Positions 8,134-17,329 of a stretch of 64,000 nucleotides of DNA are shown piece by piece (position 1 is the first letter of the stretch; every line of letters starts with the position of its first letter). The notes beneath the pieces are model-generated. The model made no database searches. It worked only from the letters and a program-made list of their open reading frames with translations, and had not been told where the DNA came from. Both the position numbers and the translations under genes were made by a program. Source of the DNA: Terrimonas ginsenosidimutans (lineage in GTDB: Bacteria > Bacteroidota > Bacteroidia > Chitinophagales > Chitinophagaceae); assembly GCF_022012415.1 (NCBI RefSeq), contig NZ_JAKLTR010000002.1:186001-250000 (forward strand). Direction: 5' to 3'.

Positions 8134-11100
8134 ATGAAAACAAAACGATTGTTACTCGTGTTTGTTGCGATGCTCTGTGGCCATATACTGCTTATGGCTC
8201 AAACAGGCAGGGTAGTCAATGGTGTTGTCAATAACACCTCTGGAAAACCAGTACCCGGCGCAACAGTAAATGTCAAAGGAACAACACAAACCGTAATTAC
8301 CGACGAAGCCGGTAAATTCAGTGTGAGTGTTAAACAGGCCAGTCCCGTGCTGGTTATTACCGCCGTAGGCTTCGGATCAAAAGAAATCCCCGTTTCAGAT
8401 CAGTCGAGTATCAATGTATCACTTGAAACAAGTGCTGTTGATCTGTCTGAAGTGGTCGTTACAGGATTAGGTATTAAAAGAGAAGCAAGATCGATCGGCT
8501 ATTCTGCGCAGAAGGTCTCTGCTACAGAGATCACCAAAGCTGCCGCACCTGATCTTGGTTCAGGCCTGATGGGTAAATCCGCAGGTTTAAATATCTCTTC
8601 TCCCAATGGTATCCAGGGCAGTTCTCAGCGGATCGTGATCCGTGGTAACAATGCCATCCTGGGAAGTAACCAACCGCTGATCGTTGTGGACGGGATCCAG
8701 GTGGAGAATAATCCAGTTGGCGGTACTACCGGCACGGCGGGAACAAGCCTTGAAAATCCCAAAGACTGGGGTTCTTTCCTGAACTTTATCAACCCCGATG
8801 ATGTACAGGATATCACGGTGCTCAAAGGTGCTACAGCAGCTGCGCTCTACGGTGCACGCGGCGGTAACGGTGTGTTGTTGATCACCACAAAGAAAGGCGT
8901 TAAGAAACCAGGTATCGGCGTTGACTATAATCTTTCTTCATTGTTCAGCAAAGCTGCCCGATTCCAGGAAGTGCAGAATTCCTATGGCTACGGTGGTGCG
9001 AATGCGATGTGGTCTGCTACGCCGCAATTCCCTACAGTGAATGGTGAGCTTCGCTACCCGGGTAACTATCCATGGGATGGTCAGCCTGTAGGTGATGCAT
9101 ACCAGGCGGCCGGTTCAATCCCTGGCGGCTACTCTACCTGGGACCTGTTCAGCTGGTATGGCCCTGCATCTTCATGGGGACATAAGCTGGACGGAACAGA
9201 GATCGTTTGGTGGGATGGTGTGAAAAGGAAATGGGATGCACAACCTGATAACAGGAAAGCATTCTTCAGAACAGGTAATACAACCACTCATAATCTCTCT
9301 TTCAGCGGTGGTGGTGAATTCGGTACCGTACGTGTTGGTCTGACAAGACAGGATAATACCGCTGTGTTGCCAAACAGTAACTACAACCAGAATGCGATCA
9401 ATGTCGGAACCAATCTCAATATCTCTGAGAAGTTGAAAGCAGAAGTTACTTTCAGCTATACAAACTATAACAGAAAGAATACTCCGGATATCGGATCTGA
9501 GAATTCATGGGCTAAATTCATGATCCATGGTATGTCCAGAGATTACAAGCCACTGGAGTTTGATATGTATAAGAACGCGGATGGTAGCAAGAATATCTTT
9601 GATCAGACTACCCCTTTCCGTTTTTATCCTTATAACAATAACTCATTTAAGGATCTCTTCTGGAACCTCAATGAGCACAATCAACAACTTAGCCGTGATC
9701 AGTTGCTTGGTGCTGTAAGACTTTCGGCAGATCTGTTACCCTGGCTGAATATCTCGGGCCGTGCATCCATGAACTATTCAAACGCTTCTGTTGAGAGCAA
9801 GTATACGCCGATCGATGCAGGCGGTGTACGTGGTCAATACGGAATGGAATCGATCAAAGACCGGAATGCAAACTTCGAATTGTTCACCACGCTGCACAAA
9901 GACAATATCCTCCCGGATCTTAATGCAAGCCTGATGATCGGTAACAGCGCCCTGCGCTCGAGACAGTACGGTATCAATGCCTGGAATAATGGCGAAACCA
10001 CTCCATTCTCTATTCCGAACAAATATTATCTCTCCAACACAACAGGAAACCTTCCTGCGGCAACGGAGAAATGGTGGGACTATAACCTGAACAGCTTGTT
10101 TGGTGTACTGGATCTTTCTTACAAGAATTACCTGTTCTTACAGGTTACCGGAAGAAATGACTGGTCATCCACACTCCCGATCCAGAACGCGTCCTATTTC
10201 TTCCCGTCTGCCAGCCTCAGCTATGTGTTTACAGAAAGCATCAAGGGCATGCAGAACATCGACTGGCTGACTTATGGTAAACTGAAAGTATCGGCAGCTA
10301 AAAGTGCAAATGGGACCGATCCTTACAGATCAGTATACACCTACAATTCAGAAGTGATCAGCAACTATATCAACGGAACGGCTCCAACCTCTTTTGGTGG
10401 TGTGCCCGTAAGAAGAACGGAGAAAATATTGCCTCCGGCAAACCTGTTGATCCCTCAGGATAACAAGTCGTACGAAGTAGGCCTGGAACTGGGCTTCCTG
10501 AACAATCGCCTGAACATGGAGGTGACTTACTATCAGACCAAGGCAACTTCACAGATTCTCAGTGGTGCACTGGCACTTTCTTCCGGTGCGCAGTCTGTTA
10601 CATTCAACACAGGAGCATTATCTAACAAGGGTATTGAGTTCATCGTAAGAGGTACTCCGATCCAGACGACCAAACTGCGCTGGGATGTAACGCTGAATGC
10701 TGCTCATAATAAGAACAAAGTATTGCAATTGACGGAAGGTATCGACCGTTTCCCTCTCCAGGATCTCTGGGGAAGCAATGGTGTGCAGATGTTCGTTCGT
10801 GAAGGAGAAAATTATGGAACGATCTATGGATATGATTACACCTATCAGAATGGTCAGCGTGTAGTCGAAAAGATCCTTGATAGAACTGATCCTACAAAAG
10901 TGGTTGGTACACGTTATGTGACCACTACTGACCCTGTTGCGATCGGTAACGCAACGCCAAAACTGACCGGTGGTTTGGGTAACAGTCTCCGGATCGGCAA
11001 CTTCAGCATCTATGCTTTGGCTGATTTTAAATTGGGCGGTGATATCTATTCTGCGGATTATGCAGCAGCAGTGGGAATGGGCCTTTCACCATCGACATTG

Positions 11101-11541
11101 ACTGAAAGAGACGGTGGCGGCTTGGCTTATACCTATCCCGATGGTACAAAAGCCAATCATGGCGTGATCCTCGATGGCGTGTTTGCTGATGGTACAAAAA
11201 ATACGGATGTTGTTCATTACATGTACAAATATGCCGGTGCTTACCAGGGCTGGTCAAATGTGAAAATGCCAAGAGCCAATGCTGTGTTTGAAAACTCATG
11301 GGTAAAGCTGAGAGAGGTGAATATCACTTATTCCGTTCCTTCAAGTTTTGTAAGGAAAATGAAGTTTGTACAGGGCCTGGATCTTTCTGTGATCGGACGT
11401 AACCTGTTCTATATCTACTCTTCGCTGCCGGAAAAACTGAATCCTGAAGCAATCAACGGTATCGGTAACGCACAGGGTATCCAGTGGGCTCAGTTTCCAA
11501 TGATCAGAGATATGGGTGTAGCACTTAAAGTGAGATTTTAA
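8134..11541 (+). CDS. SusC/RagA-type TonB-linked outer-membrane transporter (PUL2)
   Basis: Importer of the PUL2 substrate. The ATG at 8134 is preferred over a TTG at 8098 because it begins the signal peptide (MKTKRLLLVFVAMLCGHILLMAQ), giving 1135 residues. A carboxypeptidase-regulatory-like domain follows directly, then the plug with VVVTGLGIKRE and AAALYGARGGNGVLLITT, then the barrel ending MGVALKVRF. There is no STN domain, which fits control by the neighbouring ROK repressor rather than by a FecR anti-sigma. The susD gene follows after 18 bp. Confidence 0.95.
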   Translation: MKTKRLLLVFVAMLCGHILLMAQTGRVVNGVVNNTSGKPVPGATVNVKGTTQTVITDEAGKFSVSVKQASPVLVITAVGFGSKEIPVSDQSSINVSLETSAVDLSEVVVTGLGIKREARSIGYSAQKVSATEITKAAAPDLGSGLMGKSAGLNISSPNGIQGSSQRIVIRGNNAILGSNQPLIVVDGIQVENNPVGGTTGTAGTSLENPKDWGSFLNFINPDDVQDITVLKGATAAALYGARGGNGVLLITTKKGVKKPGIGVDYNLSSLFSKAARFQEVQNSYGYGGANAMWSATPQFPTVNGELRYPGNYPWDGQPVGDAYQAAGSIPGGYSTWDLFSWYGPASSWGHKLDGTEIVWWDGVKRKWDAQPDNRKAFFRTGNTTTHNLSFSGGGEFGTVRVGLTRQDNTAVLPNSNYNQNAINVGTNLNISEKLKAEVTFSYTNYNRKNTPDIGSENSWAKFMIHGMSRDYKPLEFDMYKNADGSKNIFDQTTPFRFYPYNNNSFKDLFWNLNEHNQQLSRDQLLGAVRLSADLLPWLNISGRASMNYSNASVESKYTPIDAGGVRGQYGMESIKDRNANFELFTTLHKDNILPDLNASLMIGNSALRSRQYGINAWNNGETTPFSIPNKYYLSNTTGNLPAATEKWWDYNLNSLFGVLDLSYKNYLFLQVTGRNDWSSTLPIQNASYFFPSASLSYVFTESIKGMQNIDWLTYGKLKVSAAKSANGTDPYRSVYTYNSEVISNYINGTAPTSFGGVPVRRTEKILPPANLLIPQDNKSYEVGLELGFLNNRLNMEVTYYQTKATSQILSGALALSSGAQSVTFNTGALSNKGIEFIVRGTPIQTTKLRWDVTLNAAHNKNKVLQLTEGIDRFPLQDLWGSNGVQMFVREGENYGTIYGYDYTYQNGQRVVEKILDRTDPTKVVGTRYVTTTDPVAIGNATPKLTGGLGNSLRIGNFSIYALADFKLGGDIYSADYAAAVGMGLSPSTLTERDGGGLAYTYPDGTKANHGVILDGVFADGTKNTDVVHYMYKYAGAYQGWSNVKMPRANAVFENSWVKLREVNITYSVPSSFVRKMKFVQGLDLSVIGRNLFYIYSSLPEKLNPEAINGIGNAQGIQWAQFPMIRDMGVALKVRF

Positions 11542-11559
11542 TCTTTAAATGGACAAACA

Positions 11560-13158
11560 ATGAAAAGCATAAAAAATAAAATATACGCCGCAGTTTTTGC
11601 AACGGTTATCATTGGGTCAGGTTGCAAGAAAGGCTTTGAAGAATTGAATACGCCGCCGGATAAGGCATCTAACGCAACGACTCCGGAACTATTCAATGCC
11701 ATAGTGAGCTCCCTTCCGCTTACCGCCGGAGAGCAATCTGTATTGAACTCCTGGATCTATCCGATCACACAGCAGGGGATCGTTGTATCTGGCGCTTATC
11801 CTTATGATAACGCCAAGAACGCTGTGTGGGAGAATTACTACCTCACAATGGGTAACTTCCGCGTGATGGAAGATCGCATTAACAAGGACGCCAGCAAGGA
11901 TACCTATAACAATATCATGGCGATGGCTAAAACCATCATGGCCTACCAAACGCTGAAGACCACTAACTACTATGGCAGCATGCCTTATGTTAATGCAGGA
12001 TTTGCTCCCCTGTCTGATGTGACAAGATATAAGGCGACTTATGACAAACAGGAAGATATCTACAAAGCCGTGCTCACTGATCTGAAGTGGGCGGTAGATA
12101 ATTTATCGACCAATGCTAACCAGGTTTCTCTTGGTGCATACGAGACATTGTTGAAGAATAACATTCCTCTTTGGGTGAAATTCGCCAACAGTCTTCGTTT
12201 GCAGGCCGCTGTAACAATGCACGATAAGAACCCTGCATTCGCTGCACCTCATATTACCGAAGCCCTCTCCAAGCCATTACTGGTGGACGGTGAAGATATC
12301 GGTCTGTGGCCAACTCAGATCCCCAACCTGAAATTTGACTGGAGACAATGGTCTTTCTCTGCAAACTGTTACCTGCGTATGGGTACCACAATGTGGAACC
12401 TGATGTCTGCCAACAACAACACCGATGGCAGCGGCATCTTTGACCCGCGTGCAAAGATCTATTTCGAAACGAACGTAGCCGATCAGTGGGCTGCTTACCC
12501 GCAGAATCCAACATCAGGTACGCCTTCTGAAGGAGGTGCTCCTTACAACCTGGAGAAACGCACCGCAGCCTGGGCTGATAAAGGCACCGGTAATAACAGC
12601 TCCAACTTCAATTTCTATTTTGAAAAAGATATGACCAATATTCCTGAGCTGATGCTGACAGCTTCACAGGTATACCTGCTGAAAGCAGAAGTGTATAACC
12701 GTGGTATCGGTGTAGCGGCAAACGCAGCTACAGCAAAGCAGGAATATGAAGCAGGTATCAAAGCATCCGTAAACATGTGGACAAAAGTTGCCTTCTCTAC
12801 ACCTGATTGGGTGGTGAATAAGCCAGCTGCTGCTACTGTATCTGCGGGAGTGTTGAACACCCTGATCACCAGTCCCGCTGTAGCTTATAGCGCAACACCC
12901 GCTACCGCATTGAACCAGATCTATGCACAATACTGGGTGAGCACTTTCAAACAGCCATGGGATGCCTGGACGCTGATGAGGAGGACCGGCGGCAAAACAC
13001 CAATGTCAACTACCAATACGCAGTACTACGCTGCTAATTTTGGTACATACAACAGGTTTGTTTATCCGGATAATGAATTCAGCTACAACTTTGAGAACTG
13101 GAGAGCTGAAACCGGCTCCAATGATCTTCCTTCGAAGAAGATCTGGTTGCAGCCATAG
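11560..13158 (+). CDS. SusD-like surface lipoprotein (SusD-like_2 type, PUL2)
   Basis: Partner lipoprotein of the PUL2 SusC. The signal peptide ends at Cys22 (VIIGSGC) and is followed by KKGFEELNTPPDKASN, the start typical of the SusD-like_2 subgroup. A C-terminal YLLKAEVYNRG segment, the ITQYW/IYAQYWVSTFKQPWDAW helix and a final NEFSYNFENW region agree with that subgroup. It is 532 residues long. It is co-transcribed with susC (18 bp gap). A palindrome separates it from the downstream fucosidase. Confidence 0.93.
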   Translation: MKSIKNKIYAAVFATVIIGSGCKKGFEELNTPPDKASNATTPELFNAIVSSLPLTAGEQSVLNSWIYPITQQGIVVSGAYPYDNAKNAVWENYYLTMGNFRVMEDRINKDASKDTYNNIMAMAKTIMAYQTLKTTNYYGSMPYVNAGFAPLSDVTRYKATYDKQEDIYKAVLTDLKWAVDNLSTNANQVSLGAYETLLKNNIPLWVKFANSLRLQAAVTMHDKNPAFAAPHITEALSKPLLVDGEDIGLWPTQIPNLKFDWRQWSFSANCYLRMGTTMWNLMSANNNTDGSGIFDPRAKIYFETNVADQWAAYPQNPTSGTPSEGGAPYNLEKRTAAWADKGTGNNSSNFNFYFEKDMTNIPELMLTASQVYLLKAEVYNRGIGVAANAATAKQEYEAGIKASVNMWTKVAFSTPDWVVNKPAAATVSAGVLNTLITSPAVAYSATPATALNQIYAQYWVSTFKQPWDAWTLMRRTGGKTPMSTTNTQYYAANFGTYNRFVYPDNEFSYNFENWRAETGSNDLPSKKIWLQP

Positions 13159-13186
13159 AGGGAGAGCGTTTTAAAGTTTAATAGTG

Positions 13187-13281
13187 TAAGGTTTAAAAGT
13201 TTGAAAGGTTTGAAAGGTTTGACACGTTTGATACGTTTTTAACCTTTCAAACCTTTCAAACTTCTCAAGCCTTTCAGACTT
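13187..13281. repeat. Palindromic element made of 9-bp repeats (GTTTGAAAG type)
   Basis: Repeats of the form GTTTGAAAG run with period 9 on the left arm, and CCTTTCAAA units run with period 9 on the right arm, with GTTTTT-AACC at the turn. It lies between susD and the fucosidase gene, 19 bp before the latter, so it would be transcribed as a long AU-rich hairpin inside the operon. Confidence 0.8.
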
Positions 13282-13299
13282 AGTTTTTAAAATAGAATA

Positions 13300-14742
13300 A
13301 TGACTATCAGGAAAATCTTAACCGCAGCGTCCTTTGCTTTGCTGCAGACAAGTGGAGTTCATGCACAGCAGAACGTTCATCCATCTTCTGTTAAATACGA
13401 ATATCCCGCGGAACCTGAAGTAAGGGAGAAGCTGGAGAAATGGCGTGATCAGAAGTTTGGGATCATCCTGCATTGGGGATTATATGCTGTTCCGGGAATC
13501 ATTGAGTCCTGGAGTATCTGCAATGAGAGCTGGATCGAGCGTGATAGCACGATCGCGTATGAGGATTATAAGAAATGGTACTGGGGGCATGCCAGCCAAT
13601 TCAATCCTGTAAATTTCGACCCCGAAAAATGGGCCGGCGTGGCAAAGAAAGCAGGAATGAAATACCTGGTGTTCACTACCAAGCATCATGACGGCTTTAA
13701 TATGTTTGATACAAAAGAAAGCGACTTCAAGATCTCGAACGGACCTTTCAAAGACAATCCCAAAGCTGATGTACTGAAACATGTGTTTGAATCATTCCGT
13801 AAACAGGACTTTATGATCGGCGCATATTTCTCCAAGCCTGACTGGCATTCGGAGAACTACTGGTGGCCCAAGTATGCAACAGCAGACAGGAACAATAATT
13901 ACGATATCCGTAAGTATCCGTGGCGTTGGGATAAATACAAGCAGTTTACGTTCAACCAGCTCAGTGAGCTGATGCATAACTATGGCAAAGTAGATATTCT
14001 CTGGCTGGATGGAGGCTGGGTACGCCCGCGGGAAACGGTGAATGAAGAAGTGTTGTCATGGGGAGCTCCCATTCCTGAATGGAGCCAGGATATCGATATG
14101 CCGAAGATCGCTAAAATGGCGAGGCAGGCACAACCCGGCTTGCTGATGGTTGACAGAACCGTTCACGGTCCATATGAAAACTACCAGACACCGGAGCAAC
14201 GTGTTCCCGAAGCGCAGCTCAGCTATCCCTGGGAAAGCTGTATGACATTAGGCGGAGCCTGGGGGTATGTACCCGGAGATCAATTCAAATCAGCAGCGAA
14301 GGTGATCCATACACTCGTTGAAGTTGTTGCCAAAGGCGGCAGCTTATTACTCGGTGTTGGTCCCAAAGCAGACGGTACTTTCCCCGATGAAGCCAATGAA
14401 AGACTGCTGCAGATCGGGAGCTGGATGGATCAGAATGGTGCCGCGCTTTACAACACAAGGATCACGAAGAATTATCATGACGGCAATACCTGGTTCACCC
14501 AGGATAAAACAGGCACAACGAAATATGCGATCGTGTGTTTACAGGAAGGGGAGAATGTAGTGAAAGGGATTTCCTGGAAAGGCAATGTTCCAAAAAAAGG
14601 AACAAAGATGAAATTGCTGCAAACCGGAGAGACCGTGAAATGGAAACTGGAGGACGGCGCTGTGCGTGTAACTCTTCCGGCATCTGTTGCAAAGTTGCAG
14701 ACTGCTGCATTGGCATTCTCCTTTATTGCTGAACCCGAATAG
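13300..14742 (+). CDS. Alpha-L-fucosidase, GH29
   Basis: Secreted retaining exo-fucosidase. The signal peptide covers about residues 1-22 (ending VHAQ). The catalytic barrel shows KFGIILHWGLYAVPG, KYLVFTTKHHDGFNMFDT and VDILWLDGGW. Asp237 in WLDGG is the expected nucleophile. A C-terminal beta-sandwich of about 100 residues completes the 480-residue protein, a normal length for GH29 without extra binding modules. It follows PUL2 susD after the 13187-13281 palindrome and gives PUL2 its only glycosidase, so the locus probably takes up a fucose-containing glycan. Linkage specificity cannot be read directly. Confidence 0.93.
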   Translation: MTIRKILTAASFALLQTSGVHAQQNVHPSSVKYEYPAEPEVREKLEKWRDQKFGIILHWGLYAVPGIIESWSICNESWIERDSTIAYEDYKKWYWGHASQFNPVNFDPEKWAGVAKKAGMKYLVFTTKHHDGFNMFDTKESDFKISNGPFKDNPKADVLKHVFESFRKQDFMIGAYFSKPDWHSENYWWPKYATADRNNNYDIRKYPWRWDKYKQFTFNQLSELMHNYGKVDILWLDGGWVRPRETVNEEVLSWGAPIPEWSQDIDMPKIAKMARQAQPGLLMVDRTVHGPYENYQTPEQRVPEAQLSYPWESCMTLGGAWGYVPGDQFKSAAKVIHTLVEVVAKGGSLLLGVGPKADGTFPDEANERLLQIGSWMDQNGAALYNTRITKNYHDGNTWFTQDKTGTTKYAIVCLQEGENVVKGISWKGNVPKKGTKMKLLQTGETVKWKLEDGAVRVTLPASVAKLQTAALAFSFIAEPE

Positions 14743-14767
14743 ACAGTATTTATTTACAATGGACTTT

Positions 14768-14809
14768 CTTATCGTCTCACCGTGTTGGTGTTAGCGGTGA
14801 GGCGCTAAG
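14768..14809. repeat. Long hairpin after the fucosidase gene
   Basis: CTCACCG (14776-14782) pairs with CGGTGAG (14795-14801). The pairing extends outward to CTTA...TAAG with one mismatch, giving about 14 bp around a 12-nt loop. There is no clear U-tract on either strand. It lies 25 bp after the GH29 stop in a convergent gap and may reduce read-through. Confidence 0.5.
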
Positions 14810-14824
14810 AGAGTATTTAAGGCA

Positions 14825-14856
14825 GATCTTAAAAACCTGGTACCAGGTATAAGATC
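14825..14856. repeat. 32-bp inverted repeat between convergent genes
   Basis: GATCTTA (14825-14831) and TAAGATC (14850-14856) flank a perfect 14-bp palindrome ACCTGGTACCAGGT (14835-14848). It lies 20 bp downstream of the minus-strand gene's stop. It could be a bidirectional terminator stem or a protein site. Confidence 0.5.
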
Positions 14857-14876
14857 AGTTAACCATCCCGCAGTTA

Positions 14877-15125
14877 TTATTGTAACCCTCTCACTTCTTT
14901 CTCTTTCTTGATCTCCTTTAATGAATTTGCATTCATGATGATGATCGGTGTAAATGTTGTCGGAATGATCACCAGGAAGCTAAACCCCTGTTTGAAGGTA
15001 AGAAAGATCCCGATCACCAGTAAGGCTACAGATGCTCCAAGCAACATATAGGTTGATGCTTTCAGCGTTTTCTCGTTTTTTATTAATTCTTCATTGCTTA
15101 GTTCTGCTGGTTTTCTTGCTGCCAT
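14877..15125 (-). CDS. Small two-helix membrane protein
   Basis: 82-residue protein of unknown function. The ATG at 15125 (MAARKPAELSNEEL) is preferred over an upstream TTG. A polar N-terminus of about 25 residues is followed by two hydrophobic segments at about 26-45 and 48-68, then a basic-acidic tail (LKEIKKEKEVRGLQ). I do not recognise a named family. It stands alone, convergent with the fucosidase gene. Confidence 0.7.
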   Translation of the reverse strand: MAARKPAELSNEELIKNEKTLKASTYMLLGASVALLVIGIFLTFKQGFSFLVIIPTTFTPIIIMNANSLKEIKKEKEVRGLQ

Positions 15126-15500
15126 GATGTGTGGTTTCAATTTCGCGCAAAATACAATGAATTATATTTTTTGTGACGATCAATTTTAAAGCAATGTTGT
15201 TTAGTTAAGGATTTTTCCGAAAGTTAATTCGATGGCCGATGGCCGATGGCCGTTGACCGTTGACCGTTGACCGATGGCCGATGGCCGATGGCCGAAAATA
15301 CATATACCTGCTAGTTAATACCCTATACCAATTAGGAGCAATAACTTCCATCCAAATGCGGCGATCGGCCATCAGTCATCGGACATCGAGCTAGTGTAGT
15401 AAGATCTCGTGACTAAACGACATTGAATTTTAAAGTACGGCGTAAGCCGATGGGAACGTATTCGGCGATAGTCCGTTGACGCATCACAGAACAATCTTCA
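15126..15500. other. Intergenic region with heptamer array
   Basis: This 375-bp gap carries the tandem heptamer element at 15231-15387. Nothing else could be supported, and no coding frame is credible. Confidence 0.6.
15231..15387. repeat. Heptamer array GATGGCC/GTTGACC with distant inverted arm
   Basis: Nine exact heptamers fill 15231-15293 in a 3-3-3 order: three GATGGCC, three GTTGACC, three GATGGCC. At 15367-15387 three heptamers in the opposite sense follow (GGCCATC, AGTCATC, GGACATC), so the element can fold back on itself over a 73-nt AT-rich loop. This is a tandem repeat with an inverted arm. The units are contiguous, so it is not a CRISPR. Confidence 0.85.
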
Positions 15501-16532
15501 TCATTTTTTTCTTTTGCTGACCTCGCTGATAAACTGTGAGAGTTCCCTGAAATAGTTAGCTGTATCATCCCACATGGGAAAATGAGCGCCATCAGGGCAG
15601 AGATAAACTTTTACTGAAGTGTTTGCGAATTGCTGTTTAAGTTCGTGATATCGCTCGTTGTGAAGGAAATCATGCCGGGATCCCAGCAGGAACACGGGCA
15701 CACGTATATTCTTCATCATAGACGCATAGTCAACTTCAAATATGTTGAAATTATATTTTCCTCCGCCGGGCGGCGAATAATGTCTGGTGCTTCTTGCAAG
15801 GGGATCAGGGATCTTTCCCGGCTTGCGGTAATACATCGTTCTTCCGTACAGGCTGTCATTTACCTTGCGATAGTCTTTTTTTAAGCTGATCAATAAAGCT
15901 GTATCGGCGATCGGAAGCCCTTTACTGATCGAATCTACTTGTGCGCGGTGTGAAGCAAAACGCGGAAAGTTGATTGTTTTCTCCCTTACTACGTTTTCCA
16001 TACTGTCCATCAAGGAAAAGAAATAGTTGGTGTCATTCGCCGGGAATCCGGGGATATTTGATAAGATCAATCCCCTTAGATGTTGTCCATATTTCGCAGC
16101 ATAAGCAGTCCCCAGCATGCCGCCCCAGGAATGGCCAAGCAGGAAGAAATGGTCAATGCCCAAACCTTTCCTTACCTCTTCTACTTCTTCAACAAACCGG
16201 TCAACATGCCAGATGGATGAATCATCCGGCTGATCTGAAAAGTAGTTCCCTAATTGTTCATAGAGGTATACAGTAAGGTTCGCATTCCTGAGGTGTTCGG
16301 GAAAGTTTTCAAAATACTCATGCGTTTCGCCGGGACCGCCACTGAGCAGCAATAAGCTGTTATGTCCATTGCCGGTCTTTTGCGTGAATACGTTGTATTT
16401 GCCACCGTAAACTGGGATGAACCGCACACCGGGTGATGCTATTTTGGCATGGTAGACACTGTCTTTCTGCTCCTGTGCAGTGAGCACTAGCGTGAGCAGG
16501 ATGGCGATCAGAACGAAACTTGTTTTTCTCAT
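15501..16532 (-). CDS. Secreted alpha/beta hydrolase, prolyl-aminopeptidase-like (S33)
   Basis: Serine hydrolase of the alpha/beta fold. A signal peptide (about 1-20, ending VLTAQ) indicates export. The oxyanion motif LLLSGGPGE lies at about 62-70. The nucleophile elbow GHSWGG puts the catalytic serine at 135. A late Asp in GSRHDF and a His in DGAHFPMWDD complete the triad. The GGPG motif and the cap region resemble proline iminopeptidases, but the substrate is not certain. The gene stands alone, with no operon partner within 150 bp. Confidence 0.85.
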   Translation of the reverse strand: MRKTSFVLIAILLTLVLTAQEQKDSVYHAKIASPGVRFIPVYGGKYNVFTQKTGNGHNSLLLLSGGPGETHEYFENFPEHLRNANLTVYLYEQLGNYFSDQPDDSSIWHVDRFVEEVEEVRKGLGIDHFFLLGHSWGGMLGTAYAAKYGQHLRGLILSNIPGFPANDTNYFFSLMDSMENVVREKTINFPRFASHRAQVDSISKGLPIADTALLISLKKDYRKVNDSLYGRTMYYRKPGKIPDPLARSTRHYSPPGGGKYNFNIFEVDYASMMKNIRVPVFLLGSRHDFLHNERYHELKQQFANTSVKVYLCPDGAHFPMWDDTANYFRELSQFISEVSKRKK

Positions 16533-16691
16533 TGTTCCTGGCAGGTTAATGGGTTGATGTTGCGTGTTAGATTATGAAAATACAATCTTCCGGGGATCAT
16601 CAGCGAAGGTTTCTGGGAAGCAATGAGGAACCGTCCCGGAGAGTTCGGGGAGATCGGCCAGATCGTTAATACGTTACGGAGCAATCTCGCC

Positions 16692-16997
16692 CTACTGGCG
16701 CCACCAGTTTTTTTCCTTCACGAGTGCATAGGTCAGTTTTTCCACAACGATCGAGACAGCTGCTGAACGTAGATCTTCCGAAGGGTTAGGTGCTGCGGCC
16801 GGCGTGTCTGCAATGTCCTGGCGCAGTAGCAAACGTAGTTTAACAGATCCCGCTGATGCGATCTGGTAAAGCGCAAAGTTTTCGGGTACAGACAGATCGA
16901 TCGTTTCTGCCGGGCATCCGGAGAGCGGATACTGGATTAGAAGGTCGCCAATACGGAGCGTGTCGAGATCACGGAGGTCTTTGATAAGCTTGTACAT
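16692..16997 (-). CDS. Hypothetical protein of 101 residues
   Basis: Unrecognised small soluble protein. It starts at an ATG (MYKLIKDLRDLDTLRIGDLL), contains an Ala/Pro-rich linker near residue 70 and ends with an aromatic-basic tail (EKNWWRQ). It has no signal peptide or membrane helix. A good promoter box lies 100 bp upstream on the same strand, which supports it being a real gene. Confidence 0.55.
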   Translation of the reverse strand: MYKLIKDLRDLDTLRIGDLLIQYPLSGCPAETIDLSVPENFALYQIASAGSVKLRLLLRQDIADTPAAAPNPSEDLRSAAVSIVVEKLTYALVKEKNWWRQ

Positions 16998-17329
16998 AAA
17001 TTGTTTTCCATCCGGCCTTTGTGATCAATGCTTGTCAGGGAGGCGCTTCGCTATCAGGTATTTGCTTTGCTAACAAGGGGATTTATTCCGGGACCGCAAA
17101 GGTAGGTCCGCATCATTGGGGAAATTGTAGTTGACGCAGGTATTCTCCTGTCAAGGATCGTCGACAGCTTCATGCGTAAAGCCGCAACCTGCCGCTTAAA
17201 AGATGTTTCCGTGTTCCCGCTGCTGTCTTGCCGGGATTCTTTTCCGCGGAATATGCCTTCTTAAAGGTGTAACAACTGATCCGGTTCAAACGTTTCTTTG
17301 TATAGTCTTAATCATTAAACTGATCATTT
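16998..17329. other. Intergenic region between divergent genes
   Basis: This 332-bp gap separates the divergent genes at 16997 and 17330. It contains one clear minus-strand promoter box (17097-17104). No plus-strand promoter of comparable quality is seen before 17330, and no other structure was found. Confidence 0.5.
17097..17104 (-). promoter_or_regulatory. Promoter -7 box TACCTTTG
   Basis: Exact match to the Bacteroidota -7 consensus TAnnTTTG on the minus strand. It predicts a start near 17090 and a leader of about 93 nt before the 101-residue gene. The -33 element is weak. Confidence 0.5.

Noticed and set aside
15231-15387. Repeat array considered as a CRISPR
   Set aside because: Units are 7 bp and directly contiguous with no spacers, and no cas gene is present.
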